From contig NZ_JAODOO010000001.1 of the NCBI RefSeq assembly GCF_025398335.1, positions 124,001 to 188,000 on the forward strand: a stretch of 64,000 nucleotides of DNA, read 5' to 3'. This document shows, one piece after another, positions 53,239 through 63,420 of this stretch. The translations under genes were made by a program, and so were the position numbers. The notes under the pieces were generated by a model that searched no databases, was not told where the DNA came from, and worked only from the letters and a program-made list of their open reading frames with translations. The number at the start of each line of letters is the position of its first letter. Position 1 is the first letter of the stretch. The stretch is from Clostridium sp. CX1. Lineage in GTDB: Bacteria; Bacillota; Clostridia; Clostridiales; Clostridiaceae.

Positions 53239-54132
53239 GTGAACATAAAACAAAAAAGAATTTTAATATTTGGTGCCGGTGTAGTTGGTAGTATATATGC
53301 ACTCAGATTTGCACAGTCTGGACTGGATGTAACATTATTGGCTCGAGGAAAGAGATTGGAAGAACTTAAAAAGAATAGACTACGATATAATGATAACGGA
53401 ACCATAAAGCACATATCTATCAAGACAATAGAAAAATTGGAAGACAACGATATTTATGATTTTATCTTTGTTCCAGTGCGCTATGACCAAGCGGAATCAG
53501 CGCTGACTGCAATTAAGAGTAATAACAGTAAAACTATCATCACCTTAACCAACACCATGGGATATGATAGTTGGCTTGAAATCGTAGGAGATAGGTTGCT
53601 TCCTGGATTTCCAGGCGCAGGTGGAGACATGAAAGATGGTATTCTATACGCCCAATTCGGTTCCGAAAAGCATCAAGGAACAATTTTTGGCGAGATAAAT
53701 GGACAGATTACCGAAAGAGTGAAAGAGCTTGCTCAAATATTTAGAGCATCAAATTTGCATTATGAAATACAAGAAAATATTAAAGCATTCCATATTTCCC
53801 ATACCGCAACCGCTATAGTTATAAAACATTTTTATACCAATACTGGCATGATGGATATAGAGACCGCAAAAAGTGAAAGCACTTTAACTAAGATTGCCAA
53901 AGAATTGAAAGAAAATATACACCAAGTAGAGCAAGCAGGAATTCCGGTAATCCCGCCAGAAACCAAGTCAATAGGAGAAATGCCAGAAAAGGATATTATT
54001 GCTATGTACCGGAATATGCTGAGCAATGATTTTACCATTGATGTTTTGCTGGGAAACCATGCTGTAAGCGCAAAAGAAGAATTAATGTTGCTAGATGAGA
54101 TATTTAATAAAAAGATACCTGTTCGACCATGA
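53239..54132 (+). CDS. Ketopantoate reductase-family (ApbA/PanE) oxidoreductase
   Basis: About 297 residues from a GTG after GAAGGGAAGGATA. NAD(P)-binding G-A-G-V-V-G-S-I-Y near the start; the typical T-L-T-N-T-M-G and catalytic-region Lys follow. Being under its own TetR regulator and away from pantothenate genes, it is more likely a family member with another 2-keto acid or an unknown substrate than PanE itself. Confidence 0.8.
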   Translation: MNIKQKRILIFGAGVVGSIYALRFAQSGLDVTLLARGKRLEELKKNRLRYNDNGTIKHISIKTIEKLEDNDIYDFIFVPVRYDQAESALTAIKSNNSKTIITLTNTMGYDSWLEIVGDRLLPGFPGAGGDMKDGILYAQFGSEKHQGTIFGEINGQITERVKELAQIFRASNLHYEIQENIKAFHISHTATAIVIKHFYTNTGMMDIETAKSESTLTKIAKELKENIHQVEQAGIPVIPPETKSIGEMPEKDIIAMYRNMLSNDFTIDVLLGNHAVSAKEELMLLDEIFNKKIPVRP

Positions 54133-54223
54133 AACAAACCTTCAATTGATAAATAAAGGAAAACAGCGGATGCTATCTCAAACCTCATCTACTTGATTTT
54201 TATTTACCTCTATGATATCATGA

Positions 54224-54244
54224 AAACAAATAAACAATTTGTTT
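54224..54244. promoter_or_regulatory. Dyad upstream of the second TetR gene
   Basis: AAACAAAT (54224-54231) / ATTTGTTT (54237-54244), 34 bp before the TetR start; likely autoregulatory operator. Confidence 0.6.
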
Positions 54245-54277
54245 TTGTATTTATGATATATGGAGGTACTTTATGCT

Positions 54278-54877
54278 ATGGCTAAATTTACAGAGTTAGA
54301 AAAAGAAAAAATTCGAGAAGAATTGCTTGAAGTTGCCTATCGTTTCTTTATAGATAAAGGTTTTAAGAGTACCTCTTTTGAGGATATTACTTCCTCAGTT
54401 GGCATTGCAAAGAGTTCTTTTTATCTATTTTTCCAGTCAAAAGAAATGTTATATATGGAATTGTTAGCACATGAGGGAGAGCAAATTGAAAAGGAGATTT
54501 GGCCAAAGGTTATGGCTGCTGAGGATATACGTTCAGCTATAAAGGCGTACTTAAATACGATGACTTTGGAACTAGAATCTAAGATTTTAACCCAAAGGCT
54601 GGTTTATGACCTTGAGGAGTACAAACTTGTATCTAGAAAGCTAAATCCAGAGTATGTTGGTTCAGAGAATCTAAGAAGCATTGTCCCTCTTATGGAGTTT
54701 ATAAAGTCACGTCAAGAATCTAAGGAGATTATCGATGAAGACCCAGGCGTTATAGCTGGAGTTTTAAGATCAGCTTTATTAATAGGTTCTCAAAAGGGAG
54801 ATTTACAGCAATATAATTATGAGAGAGTTAGAGAGTTATTATTCGAAGCTGTTGCTAATCAAATTGCTCGGCCTTAA
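54278..54877 (+). CDS. TetR-family regulator of the macrolide phosphotransferase operon
   Basis: About 199 residues; ATG after GGAGGT. HTH S-F-E-D-I-T-S-S-V-G-I-A-K-S-S-F-Y-L-F-F. It is followed by a hydrolase and a macrolide phosphotransferase gene in the same direction, and has a dyad in its own promoter region. Confidence 0.87.
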   Translation: MAKFTELEKEKIREELLEVAYRFFIDKGFKSTSFEDITSSVGIAKSSFYLFFQSKEMLYMELLAHEGEQIEKEIWPKVMAAEDIRSAIKAYLNTMTLELESKILTQRLVYDLEEYKLVSRKLNPEYVGSENLRSIVPLMEFIKSRQESKEIIDEDPGVIAGVLRSALLIGSQKGDLQQYNYERVRELLFEAVANQIARP

Positions 54878-54930
54878 TTGAGTCTAAGTAATGATATTAT
54901 CAAATGAAAGTAGAAAAGTGGTGATAAGTT

Positions 54931-55770
54931 ATGGCAGAAAAAATAATTCGCTTTAAGGATGTTCATATCTGTACTGAGAGTTTTGGGAATATTAATAATC
55001 CAACTATTTTGTTAATTATGGGAGCTACTGCATCAATGATCTGGTGGGAAGAAGACTTTTGTAAGAGGCTAAGCAATCAGGGGCTTCACATTATACGATA
55101 TGATAACAGAGATGTAGGTAAATCAATTACCTATGAGTATGGTCATCCAGAGTATACCTTTGAGGATTTGGCTGATGATGCAATTCAGGTACTAGATGCG
55201 TATAAGGTTGATAAGGCTCACATAGTTGGTATGTCTATGGGTGGAATCATTACGCAGATAATAGCTCTTAAACACCCAAGCAGGGTTCTTACTATTTCAT
55301 TAATTATGACATCAAATTTCGATTCTAGTCTACCTAGAAAGGATAGTAAAGTAACAGAAGCTTTAGGTGAACTTAAAATCAAAAATTGGCAAAATAAAGA
55401 TGAAGTGATAGAGTACTTTATGAAAAAAAGCAAAGTTCTTATAGGATCTAAACATATATTTGATGAAAAGAGAATAAGAAGACTGAATGAAGAAGAGTTT
55501 GATAGAGCTAGCAATTTGCAGAGTAGGGAGAATCACGGATTTATAAGGGGATGGGGTTCGTATTTGTCAAGAACTGATGAAATAAATGCTCCTACACTGG
55601 TAATTCACGGAACAGAAGACCCTATTATTCCCTACGAGCATGGAGTTCATCTTTCTGAAATTATACCAAATTCTGTATTGGTTACCTTAGATGGTGCTGG
55701 GCATGAGCTTCACCATAATGATTGGGACGAAATTATTAATGCTATATCAAAGCATATAGCAAATTTATAA
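54931..55770 (+). CDS. Alpha/beta hydrolase
   Basis: 279 residues. Nucleophile elbow G-M-S-M-G-G (about 107), oxyanion region I-M-G-A-T-A-S, acidic member probably D in G-T-E-D-P, and His in G-A-G-H-E-L-H. Resembles AB-hydrolase_1 esterases, including aklavinone-esterase-like proteins. Its place between a TetR and a macrolide phosphotransferase suggests a role in drug or ester detoxification, which is inference. Confidence 0.83.
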   Translation: MAEKIIRFKDVHICTESFGNINNPTILLIMGATASMIWWEEDFCKRLSNQGLHIIRYDNRDVGKSITYEYGHPEYTFEDLADDAIQVLDAYKVDKAHIVGMSMGGIITQIIALKHPSRVLTISLIMTSNFDSSLPRKDSKVTEALGELKIKNWQNKDEVIEYFMKKSKVLIGSKHIFDEKRIRRLNEEEFDRASNLQSRENHGFIRGWGSYLSRTDEINAPTLVIHGTEDPIIPYEHGVHLSEIIPNSVLVTLDGAGHELHHNDWDEIINAISKHIANL

Positions 55771-55805
55771 CTAAAGTTTGAAAGTTTTAGGTAGGAGTGA
55801 TTTGA

Positions 55806-56705
55806 ATGAGTAAAGATATGAAACAAGTTATGGAAACAGCTAAAAAACATAGTCTTATTTTAAAGGAAGAAACAATGCAGTCTAATGAATCTGGACTTGA
55901 TTTTCAAGTTGTATTTGCACAAGATGAAAGTGGAACTGATTGGGTTCTTAGATTACCTAGGCGGCAAGATGTTATGCCCAGAACAAAGGTAGAAAAACAA
56001 GCATTAGATTTGATTAATCAGTATGGGAAATCTTTTCAGGCACCAAACTGGATCGTTTACACAGATGAGCTAATAGCATATAAGAAGTTGGATGGTGTGC
56101 CAGCAGGAACTATAGATCATAATATAGGTAACTATGTTTGGGAGATAGATATTAACAATGTTCCAGAATCATTTCACAAGTCTCTTGGCAGAGTGTTAGC
56201 AGAGATTCATAGCATACCTAGTGATAAAGCTGCGGAACTTGGCCTAGTAGTGCAAACACCAGAAGAAGCAAGAATTTTAATGAAGCAGCGTATGGATAAC
56301 GTAAAAGCAAAGTTTGGTGTAGGTGACAAGCTATGGAACAGATGGCAGGCATGGATTAATGATGAAGAAATGTGGCCTAAGAAAACTGGACTAATTCATG
56401 GAGATGTACATGCCGGACATACTATGATTGATAAAGGGGGTAATGTGACTGGATTAATCGACTGGACTGAAGCTAAGGTTGCAGATATTTCAAATGATTT
56501 TATTTTCAACTATAAGGCCTTTGGAGAAGAAGGACTAAAAGCTTTGATTCTTGCTTATAAAGAAGCTGGTGGATATTACTGGCCTAAGATGGAAGAGCAT
56601 ATTATTGAACTGGTAGCTGCATATCCGGTTTCAATTGCTGAGTTTGCAATGGTATCTGGTATTGAGGAATATATTCAGATGGCTAAAAAAGCACTGGAAG
56701 TATAA
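55806..56705 (+). CDS. mph: Macrolide 2'-phosphotransferase-like (Mph family)
   Basis: 299 residues, usual length for Mph enzymes. APH-type kinase with [10 protein letters not shown] (catalytic Asp) near residue 198 and L-I-D-W-T-E-A (metal-binding Asp) near 218. The N-terminal ATP lobe has W-V-L-R-L-P-R-R, close to Mph sequences. GTP-dependent phosphorylation of the macrolide desosamine is the known reaction of the family. Chromosomal mph genes of Bacillota can have narrow activity, so resistance is not certain. Confidence 0.8.
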   Translation: MSKDMKQVMETAKKHSLILKEETMQSNESGLDFQVVFAQDESGTDWVLRLPRRQDVMPRTKVEKQALDLINQYGKSFQAPNWIVYTDELIAYKKLDGVPAGTIDHNIGNYVWEIDINNVPESFHKSLGRVLAEIHSIPSDKAAELGLVVQTPEEARILMKQRMDNVKAKFGVGDKLWNRWQAWINDEEMWPKKTGLIHGDVHAGHTMIDKGGNVTGLIDWTEAKVADISNDFIFNYKAFGEEGLKALILAYKEAGGYYWPKMEEHIIELVAAYPVSIAEFAMVSGIEEYIQMAKKALEV

Positions 56706-56707
56706 GA

Positions 56708-56755
56708 ATGCTCTTTACTTTGACAATTATGTTATCAAAGTAAAGAGCATTTTCT
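56708..56755. terminator. Strong bidirectional terminator
   Basis: Perfect 16-bp stem ATGCTCTTTACTTTGA (56708-56723) / TCAAAGTAAAGAGCAT (56735-56750) followed by TTTCTG, between convergent genes. Confidence 0.82.
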
Positions 56756-56756
56756 G

Positions 56757-58670
56757 TTATTCTTGGTTTCCTACAGGAATATTGCTGTCTCCTATATAAT
56801 ATTGATTATTGTGGATTCTTAACTTATATATATCTATAGAATTATCTATTTTTATTTCATTAGAGCCATCAGTATCCATTCTAAAAAGCCCACTAATATT
56901 TTTTGTAAAATATATATATCCATCTTTTATAAAGTAATGTTCAGCAACTCCTACTTTTTCCTTATCTTTTCCATTAAATCTTATTCTATACAGGTTACTA
57001 TCAAATAAAACTTTATAGTAAACCCATCCGTCCGTTACACTCAGATCAATAGCACAATCATAGCTATTGCTTTCCTTTTCTTTCGGTAATAAAAACTTGG
57101 ATAAAGTTAATACATTACTACCATCTAAATTTGACCTGTTTAAACTCCAGGTTTTTCCTGGAATACTATAATATATATAGTTTCCATCAATGGTAAAATC
57201 GAAGGCACTACCACTTATTAATTTCGTTAACTCTGTTCCATCTGTCTTTATTCTATAGATGCCAGTAATAGATGGCAATTTAGCTTCCGAGTCTACATCT
57301 GAAAAGTATATATAATCCTGAGCAACACGTATATCTCCAGAGACATTTTCTTTTAATTTTGTTCTATTAGTACCGTCTGTTTTTATCTTATATAGTCCTA
57401 AATCTGTATTGTCGGCAGATGGTGAATCAGCTTTTTTAATATAGTATATCCAATCACCTACTATATTGAGGCTTGAAGTAGTATCATCGCAGAGTTTTAT
57501 TTTTTCTGATCCATCCTTTTTAATTTTATAGATTCCTCTTAAGCCTGTCTCCATTGGAAGATCATACTGTCCAACATAAAGCCAGTCTCCACTGGAAGTT
57601 CCATATTCACTACTTACAAATTCACTATCACTATTAGAATAACTTAAATTAGAGTTATTTACATCTAAGTTGTAATCTAAGTCTTCTTCTACATCCTTAG
57701 ATACAACACCTACTCCTCCTAAAATTATTCCTTTTTTTATCTTATTACTGTTAAGGTATTTTTTTCCTTCTTCAATATTTGTCCCATTTGTCAGTATTAT
57801 AGGAGCATTTAATTTAGCAGCTAGTGCACTTCCTGATAAAGCATCTGGAAATAATTCTCCGTTTGCGAAGACCACATTGCTAGGGTCTTCATCGAAGTAT
57901 TTACATATGCTCATAGAAGTTTTATACCTATCATCACCATAAATCCTAATAAGGTTTGTGTCATCTAAGCTAGCTGCGGTTTTTATTCTAGACATTACCT
58001 CATCACTTACTACTCCCTTTCCACCAATAACATATACTTTTGAAGGTTTAAGTTCAGAGATCTTATCTTCAGCTGACTTAGGCAGTTTTTTAGACTCAGT
58101 AAGTAAAATAGGGTAACCTTTATTAGCAGCAATACTAGATATACTCAATGCATCAGCAAAGTTTTCTCCATTTACAACAACCATAGGGGTTCCCTTTGAG
58201 ATATTCATACTATTAATTATAATCTTATTTGTATCGTATCTATCTTGGCCGCCCATTCTAAAAATATTAGTAAATCCTTGTTTTTTTAGGTACTCTATAA
58301 ACTCATCACTAACAGATGAAGTTCCTCCTAATATATATATATTTCCATCCTTTTTTAAATGGTTTTTTATATAATCTAGAGGCGCTAGACTTGAATTTAT
58401 AGATTTATCAACTAAAAGCATAGGTGCATTTAGTGATTTAGAGAGTCCACTACCTGCAAGTGCATCAGCGAAACCGTTACCACTAGCTATAACCACATTG
58501 TCCAACTGTCCGCTTGAATAGTAGTTTGCTATACTGACTGAGGTTCCGTATCTATCCTGACCATATAACCTGTCCAGGTTTCCTTGAGCATGAACAACAG
58601 GTGCCTTAATGAAAGAAATACCTACTGCAAAACCAATAACATACTTGACCATTGCATTTTTATTAAACAT
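56757..58670 (-). CDS. Surface protein with three CWB2 repeats and a DUF5050-type propeller
   Basis: 637 residues. Signal peptide (about 1-28, ending H-A-Q-G). Three cell-wall-binding CWB2 (PF04122) repeats at about 33-325, each with D-R-Y-x-T-S and an internal A-D-A-L-S/A-G-S. In C. difficile this module binds the anionic polymer PSII. The C-terminal about 280 residues consist of repeats (Y-Y-I-K-K, L-Y-K-I-K-T-D-G) typical of DUF5050 beta-propellers. GGGGGTAAATC precedes the ATG. Function outside wall attachment unknown. Confidence 0.87.
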   Translation of the reverse strand: MFNKNAMVKYVIGFAVGISFIKAPVVHAQGNLDRLYGQDRYGTSVSIANYYSSGQLDNVVIASGNGFADALAGSGLSKSLNAPMLLVDKSINSSLAPLDYIKNHLKKDGNIYILGGTSSVSDEFIEYLKKQGFTNIFRMGGQDRYDTNKIIINSMNISKGTPMVVVNGENFADALSISSIAANKGYPILLTESKKLPKSAEDKISELKPSKVYVIGGKGVVSDEVMSRIKTAASLDDTNLIRIYGDDRYKTSMSICKYFDEDPSNVVFANGELFPDALSGSALAAKLNAPIILTNGTNIEEGKKYLNSNKIKKGIILGGVGVVSKDVEEDLDYNLDVNNSNLSYSNSDSEFVSSEYGTSSGDWLYVGQYDLPMETGLRGIYKIKKDGSEKIKLCDDTTSSLNIVGDWIYYIKKADSPSADNTDLGLYKIKTDGTNRTKLKENVSGDIRVAQDYIYFSDVDSEAKLPSITGIYRIKTDGTELTKLISGSAFDFTIDGNYIYYSIPGKTWSLNRSNLDGSNVLTLSKFLLPKEKESNSYDCAIDLSVTDGWVYYKVLFDSNLYRIRFNGKDKEKVGVAEHYFIKDGYIYFTKNISGLFRMDTDGSNEIKIDNSIDIYKLRIHNNQYYIGDSNIPVGNQE

Positions 58671-58915
58671 TAAGATTTACCCCCAATTTAGAATAGAATC
58701 AATCTATAATTAATTCTATAGCCTTTAAGTATAGCTGTAAACAAGAACTATTTTACATATTAATTAAAATTGTTAGCAGGAAATAATTTTTACTTGAATA
58801 GTATACTAAGGCTAAAGAAATTATATCTTTCTTTTTAAAGAATTGACAAAAGTAATTAACATCTATATAATTATAGATAAAATGAGTCTGTAATATCTTT
58901 TAAAGGAGGGTTACT

Positions 58916-59332
58916 TTGAAATATTCGAAAGCTACAAACTATGCACTACATACCGTTGCATATATGACTGCACATGATAAGACTGATAATTTAGGTTTAC
59001 AAATGCTAGCAAGCCACTTCAATATATCAGCTACCTATCTTTCAAAGATTTTAACGCAGTTAGTAAAGGCCGGCTTGGTTCAATCAACTCCAGGTGTAAA
59101 TGGCGGTTATGTTTTGCGTAAAAAGAAAGAGGACATTTCATTTATGGATGTAATCAAAGCAATTGAGGGGACTGGAGCATTATTTAATTGTGAACTCCAT
59201 GAGGAAGATGGTAATTGCCGCATTCTCAAAGTAATGGCAGAAGCAGAAAATGTTATGGAGACATATCTTCAAAACAAGAAGATTTATGAAGTAGTTCAAA
59301 AGACAACAACGGATGAAATAGGTAAAGAATAA
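58916..59332 (+). CDS. Rrf2-family transcriptional regulator
   Basis: 138 residues from a TTG after AAAGGAGGG. Winged HTH with L-G-L-Q-M-L-A-S-H-F-N-I-S-A-T-Y-L-S-K-I-L. Two Cys (F-N-C-E and G-N-C-R) rather than the three-Cys cluster of IscR/NsrR, closer to YwnA-like members. Targets unknown; the methyltransferase downstream is a candidate. Confidence 0.85.
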   Translation: MKYSKATNYALHTVAYMTAHDKTDNLGLQMLASHFNISATYLSKILTQLVKAGLVQSTPGVNGGYVLRKKKEDISFMDVIKAIEGTGALFNCELHEEDGNCRILKVMAEAENVMETYLQNKKIYEVVQKTTTDEIGKE

Positions 59333-59554
59333 TTTTTTACCTATATAGTCTATTATACAGCTTTTTATATTTTAATTATGGATATTATATATCTTTAATG
59401 TATATATTATAATCTGTAATATATGATCAATTATAGGACTATAGGAAGTAACTAGTAACTTTCTCTGGCAAAGGGATAGGGTTTTGATTTGTTATAAATT
59501 AATAATTATGCTTACTGAGATACTATTAAAATAAAACATAAAGGAGAGATATAT

Positions 59555-60184
59555 ATGACAGAATTCTGGGAATCAAGTTTTATAGAAAAGCAAATGATGT
59601 GGGGACTTGAGCCTGCAGACTCCGCAATCCTAGCAAAGGACTTTTTCCTTGAGAAAAAGGCTAAGGACATATTAATTCCAGGTATTGGCTACGGCAGAAA
59701 TGCAAAGATTTTTTTAGACAACGGAATTAATGTAACAGGTATTGAGATATCAAAAACAGCCATTGATTTGGCAAAGCAAATGGGACTTGATACTAAAATC
59801 TATCATGGTTCAGTAACTGATATGCCCTTTGATAACAAGCTTTATGATGGAATATTTTGCTTTGCACTCATCCATTTATTGAATAGTGATGAAAGGGAAA
59901 AATTAATTAAGGATTGTTATAATCAGCTAAAACCTAATGGACATATGATTTTTACAGCTATTTCAAAAAAAGCGCCGATGTATGGAAAGGGAAAACAACT
60001 GAGTAAGGACCGATTTGAGATAATGGAAGGCGTAAAAATGTTTTTTTACGATTCTGATTCAGTAAAACAGGAATTTGGGAATTATGGACTAATAGAATTT
60101 GAAGAAATTGATGAGCCAGCTAAGAATAAGGAAAATAAACCTCCATTGAAATTTACAATTATAAAATGTAAAAAAGAGCTGTAA
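59555..60184 (+). CDS. Class I SAM-dependent methyltransferase
   Basis: 209 residues. Motif I reads I-L-I-P-G-I-G-Y-G-R-N-A, followed by G-I-E-I-S (acidic strand 2) and D-G-I-F-C-F-A-L-I-H-L. Resembles TehB-like and thiol methyltransferases acting on small molecules. Strong AAAGGAGAG before the ATG. The substrate cannot be read from the sequence. Confidence 0.82.
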   Translation: MTEFWESSFIEKQMMWGLEPADSAILAKDFFLEKKAKDILIPGIGYGRNAKIFLDNGINVTGIEISKTAIDLAKQMGLDTKIYHGSVTDMPFDNKLYDGIFCFALIHLLNSDEREKLIKDCYNQLKPNGHMIFTAISKKAPMYGKGKQLSKDRFEIMEGVKMFFYDSDSVKQEFGNYGLIEFEEIDEPAKNKENKPPLKFTIIKCKKEL

Positions 60185-60240
60185 AAATAGCACTGCTGCA
60201 ACTTCTTATTATTTATATAATATAGTGTTATTAAACAAAA

Positions 60241-60277
60241 ATCACCATAGAAAATACCTTTCTATGGTGATTTTTTG
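60241..60277. terminator. Rho-independent terminator
   Basis: Perfect 13-bp stem ATCACCATAGAAA (60241-60253) / TTTCTATGGTGAT (60259-60271) followed by TTTTT. Confidence 0.85.
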
Positions 60278-60437
60278 ATGTCAACATCAGGTTTACTTGT
60301 GAATTATTAAGATGTTTGTCACACTTAGAAATCGTCATTAGGCAGATTTAAGTATAGTAAAGCGGTCTTGGTATAAAATACATAATAAGATTTATATTTG
60401 TGATAGTTACATTCAGAATATATTGGAGGTTACCTAA

Positions 60438-61484
60438 ATGAAAAACAAGAAAGGCATTTGGATATTTACAGTTATCGTTCTGGTTTTTATTATGGGAGGA
60501 TTTCTACTTATTAAAAACCTAGCAGCAACAAGTTATGGTAAGGTTAACACCAAGGTTGCAACAGTATTAAAGGCTAATAAATATTTCAACCCTAACTCAA
60601 TTAAGGGAAAACCAATGAATCAAATACGAGAAATTTTAAATAAGGATTCTATTTTATGGAGTGCAAAACCTATACCTTTTTCCAATATAAAAGATACCAA
60701 TATAGAGATATCTTCCTTAAAGATACCTGTACGAATATATAGGCCTGAAGGTGGCAGCAAGCTTCCTATAGTTATTTATTCCCATGGTGGCTTTTGGATT
60801 GCAGGAAATCCAGATACCAGTGACAATATTTGCAGGAAGCTTTCAAAAAATACAAAGGCAATAGTAATATCAGTAGGCTATCGTCTTGCACCGGAAAACC
60901 CTTTTCCTGCTGGAGTTGATGATGTGTACAATGTAGTTCAGTGGGCTCATAAAAACGCTGAAAGTATTAATGGAGATTCAAAGCATATAGCCATTGCAGG
61001 AGATAGTTCCGGTGGAAATATTACAGCTGCAGTTTCTCAAATGATACGGGATAAAAATGGACCTCAGATAACTTGTCAGGTATTGATATACCCATCTACA
61101 AACCTGTCTCAATTAAACAGTAACTCTTGGTCTCAATTATCCAGTAAATTTAATATTTCTAAGGAAGATATGGAGAAATATATATCACTGTATATACCTA
61201 AGAAAGAAGATAGGAAAAATCCCTATGCATCTCCTTTATTAGCTAAAGATCTTAAGGGATTACCTAAAACCCTTATGATAATAGCTGAAATTGATCCTTT
61301 ACGAGATGAGGGAGAAGCCTATGGTAAAAAATTAAAGGAAGCTGGTAATGAGGTTGTTATTAGTAAATATAAAGGCTCTGTACATGGCTTTATTGCAATG
61401 GATAAGATTTCAACAGCAGGGGATAAGGCCTTAAATGAAATTTGTTCATATCTTCAAAAAGAGTTTCAGAAAGATAACATATAA
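60438..61484 (+). CDS. Membrane-anchored or secreted alpha/beta hydrolase (HSL/acetyl-esterase type)
   Basis: 348 residues. An N-terminal hydrophobic helix (about 6-26) suggests export or anchoring. Oxyanion motif H-G-G-F-W (about 115), nucleophile G-D-S-S-G-G (about 185), acid in E-I-D-P-L-R-D and His in V-H-G-F complete the hormone-sensitive-lipase set. GGAGG upstream. The substrate is probably a short-chain ester. Confidence 0.85.
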   Translation: MKNKKGIWIFTVIVLVFIMGGFLLIKNLAATSYGKVNTKVATVLKANKYFNPNSIKGKPMNQIREILNKDSILWSAKPIPFSNIKDTNIEISSLKIPVRIYRPEGGSKLPIVIYSHGGFWIAGNPDTSDNICRKLSKNTKAIVISVGYRLAPENPFPAGVDDVYNVVQWAHKNAESINGDSKHIAIAGDSSGGNITAAVSQMIRDKNGPQITCQVLIYPSTNLSQLNSNSWSQLSSKFNISKEDMEKYISLYIPKKEDRKNPYASPLLAKDLKGLPKTLMIIAEIDPLRDEGEAYGKKLKEAGNEVVISKYKGSVHGFIAMDKISTAGDKALNEICSYLQKEFQKDNI

Positions 61485-61499
61485 GTGTTACTGCCTATA

Positions 61500-61576
61500 T
61501 TGTATAAAAAACTATAAAGTGGTATATTATGATATATAAGCCCTAAGTTTAGAATATATTCCTAGACTTAGGGCTA
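61500..61576 (+). repeat. Duplicated 3' segment, copy 1 (includes terminator)
   Basis: About 77 bp nearly identical to 63402-63480. It begins with TTGTATAAAAAACTATAAA, which in the other copy is the last codons and stop of the 71-residue gene. It then has a terminator hairpin GCCCTAAGTTTAG / CTAGACTTAGGGC. Confidence 0.72.
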
Positions 61577-61638
61577 TTATAAGCTAAAAATTTAGACGTA
61601 ATGTCTATATAAAGTCTCTTGCAACATTCAGGAGATAT

Positions 61639-62136
61639 ATGAAGGAGCAAATGAATATGAAAAAATTAAACATTGATTTAGAATTACTTTTTCAGTCCCT
61701 TTCCTTTGATGATGATACCCTAGGTTCTGAGTATTTAGACACTGAAACAGGAGACATAATGAACATTCCCTATGAAGTGACTAAGGTAGTTAAGGGAGAA
61801 CTTGATGAAGAAGCTTTAGCAGACTGGCAAAAGGAACTATTAAAGGATGCCTATGCTATTGAAGAAGATTCTGAAGACCGTTATATAATGATACCTAATA
61901 TTGATGATTCCTTTTTTTACGATGCAATGGTTCAGTTCTCAGAGTATGAAGTGGAATCGGAAATCTTAGGTGAGAAGCTCTTAGATGCTTTAAATGGAAG
62001 AAACCCTATGAGAAACTTTAAAAATGTAATATGTCAGTATCCAGAGGAATTAGATAAATGGTATGCTTATGAAGATCAAAAGGCTAAAGAATATGTAATT
62101 GACTGGCTCAGAGGCGAAGGAATTGAGCTTGAGTAA
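61639..62136 (+). CDS. UPF0158-family protein
   Basis: 165 residues or slightly fewer: ATGs at 61639, 61651 and 61657 are all in frame, and AAGGAG at 61641-61646 suits the last best. Highly acidic. The patterns Y-L-D-T-E-T-G-D-I and the C-terminal F-K-N-V-I-C-Q-Y-P-E-E-L-D-K-W-Y match the UPF0158 family, for which no function is established. Confidence 0.78.
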   Translation: MKEQMNMKKLNIDLELLFQSLSFDDDTLGSEYLDTETGDIMNIPYEVTKVVKGELDEEALADWQKELLKDAYAIEEDSEDRYIMIPNIDDSFFYDAMVQFSEYEVESEILGEKLLDALNGRNPMRNFKNVICQYPEELDKWYAYEDQKAKEYVIDWLRGEGIELE

Positions 62137-62160
62137 AATGAAATCTAGAAGGGGATCTCT

Positions 62161-63129
62161 ATGAAATTTATTGGCTATAGAACATTAAAAACAGGAATTG
62201 GTGCAGCAGTTGCAATGATTATAGCTAAAGAACTGGGATTAGAATATTCCGTATCAGCAGGTATAATCACTATTTTAAGTATTCAAAGTACAAAGAAGCA
62301 ATCAGTTATAATTGCTGTTCAGAGAATAGGAGCCTTTATCTTAGCACTTTTCCTTTCAATAATTATTTTTAAGCTGCTGGGGTATAACCCCTTGGCTTTC
62401 GGTGTTTTTTTATTAATTTTTATTCCTTTAACGGTAAGGTTTAACTTAGATCAGGGAATTGTTGTAAGCTCCGTGCTTATAACTCATTTATTAGTTCAAA
62501 AATCCACTGAACTATTTTGGATATGGAACGAGTTAAGTTTAATGCTAATTGGAGTTGGGGTGGCATTACTGCTTAATCTCTATATGCCTAGTATAGAAGG
62601 AAAAATCAAAGAGGATCAAAATTACATAGAGGAAAAGATGAAGGAAATTCTCATCCACATGGCTGATACTCTAAAAAATAATGATTTTTCTATAAAAGAA
62701 GATGAGCTGGTTACTAGTCTTGAAAAAAGACTGCATAAAGGAAGAAACAGAGCCTATAATAATTTTAATAATTTTTTTCTTTTAGATACAAGCTATTATG
62801 TGCAGTATATGGAAATGAGAATTCAGCAATTTGAAACAATTAAAAGAATGAGAGAACATTTTCAAAGATTCTTTATGACCTATGAACAAACTATAATGAT
62901 AGCTGATTTTACAGAAAATGTTGCGAATTCCATATATGAAGAAAACACTGCAGAGGGCCTTTTAAATCAATTAAATTTTTTAAGAGATGAGTTTAGAAAA
63001 ATGGCTCTTCCGTCTACAAGAGAAGAGTTTGAAAACAGGGCAATGCTTTTTCAATTTTTAAATGATCTTGAACAATTTTTGCTTATTAAACACAATTTTA
63101 AAAAAGATGTTATGAATGGTAATGAATAG
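62161..63129 (+). CDS. Aromatic acid exporter-family membrane protein (ArAE_1)
   Basis: 322 residues. Five to six hydrophobic segments in the first 145 residues (starting G-I-G-A-A-V-A-M-I-I-A), then a cytoplasmic helical domain of the DUF939-C type. The beginning R-T-L-K-T-G and the size fit the half-length ArAE/FUSC group. Substrate unknown; AAGGGG before the ATG. Confidence 0.82.
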   Translation: MKFIGYRTLKTGIGAAVAMIIAKELGLEYSVSAGIITILSIQSTKKQSVIIAVQRIGAFILALFLSIIIFKLLGYNPLAFGVFLLIFIPLTVRFNLDQGIVVSSVLITHLLVQKSTELFWIWNELSLMLIGVGVALLLNLYMPSIEGKIKEDQNYIEEKMKEILIHMADTLKNNDFSIKEDELVTSLEKRLHKGRNRAYNNFNNFFLLDTSYYVQYMEMRIQQFETIKRMREHFQRFFMTYEQTIMIADFTENVANSIYEENTAEGLLNQLNFLRDEFRKMALPSTREEFENRAMLFQFLNDLEQFLLIKHNFKKDVMNGNE

Positions 63130-63204
63130 CTTTATAAATAATAATCTTTAGATTAGACATAATAGAAATGTAGTCTAAATTATTTATGAAGGAGGACTTC
63201 CATT

Positions 63205-63420
63205 ATGTTGTTAAAAAGCCATGTAGATAAAGATAAGTTAGATAAAGTTCCAGTAGGACAGCCCTTTGTGTATAAAGATATAGTAGATGAAGCTTTTCCA
63301 GATGAGGAGCATACTAGTGATGGTAAAAGGTTTAAGGCAGAGGTTGAAAATGGTGTTTATGAAGGCGTAGAAGTAGTAAAAGATAACGATAAAAATCGTG
63401 TGTTGTATAAAAAACTATAA
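63205..63420 (+). CDS. DUF1413-like small protein
   Basis: 71 residues; AAGGAGG before the ATG. V-P-V-G-Q-P-F-V-Y-K-D and R-F-K-A-E-V-E-N-G ... L-Y-K-K-L resemble the single-domain DUF1413 family, found often on mobile elements and chromosomes of Bacillota. No known function. Its 3' end is duplicated at 61500. Confidence 0.6.
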   Translation: MLLKSHVDKDKLDKVPVGQPFVYKDIVDEAFPDEEHTSDGKRFKAEVENGVYEGVEVVKDNDKNRVLYKKL

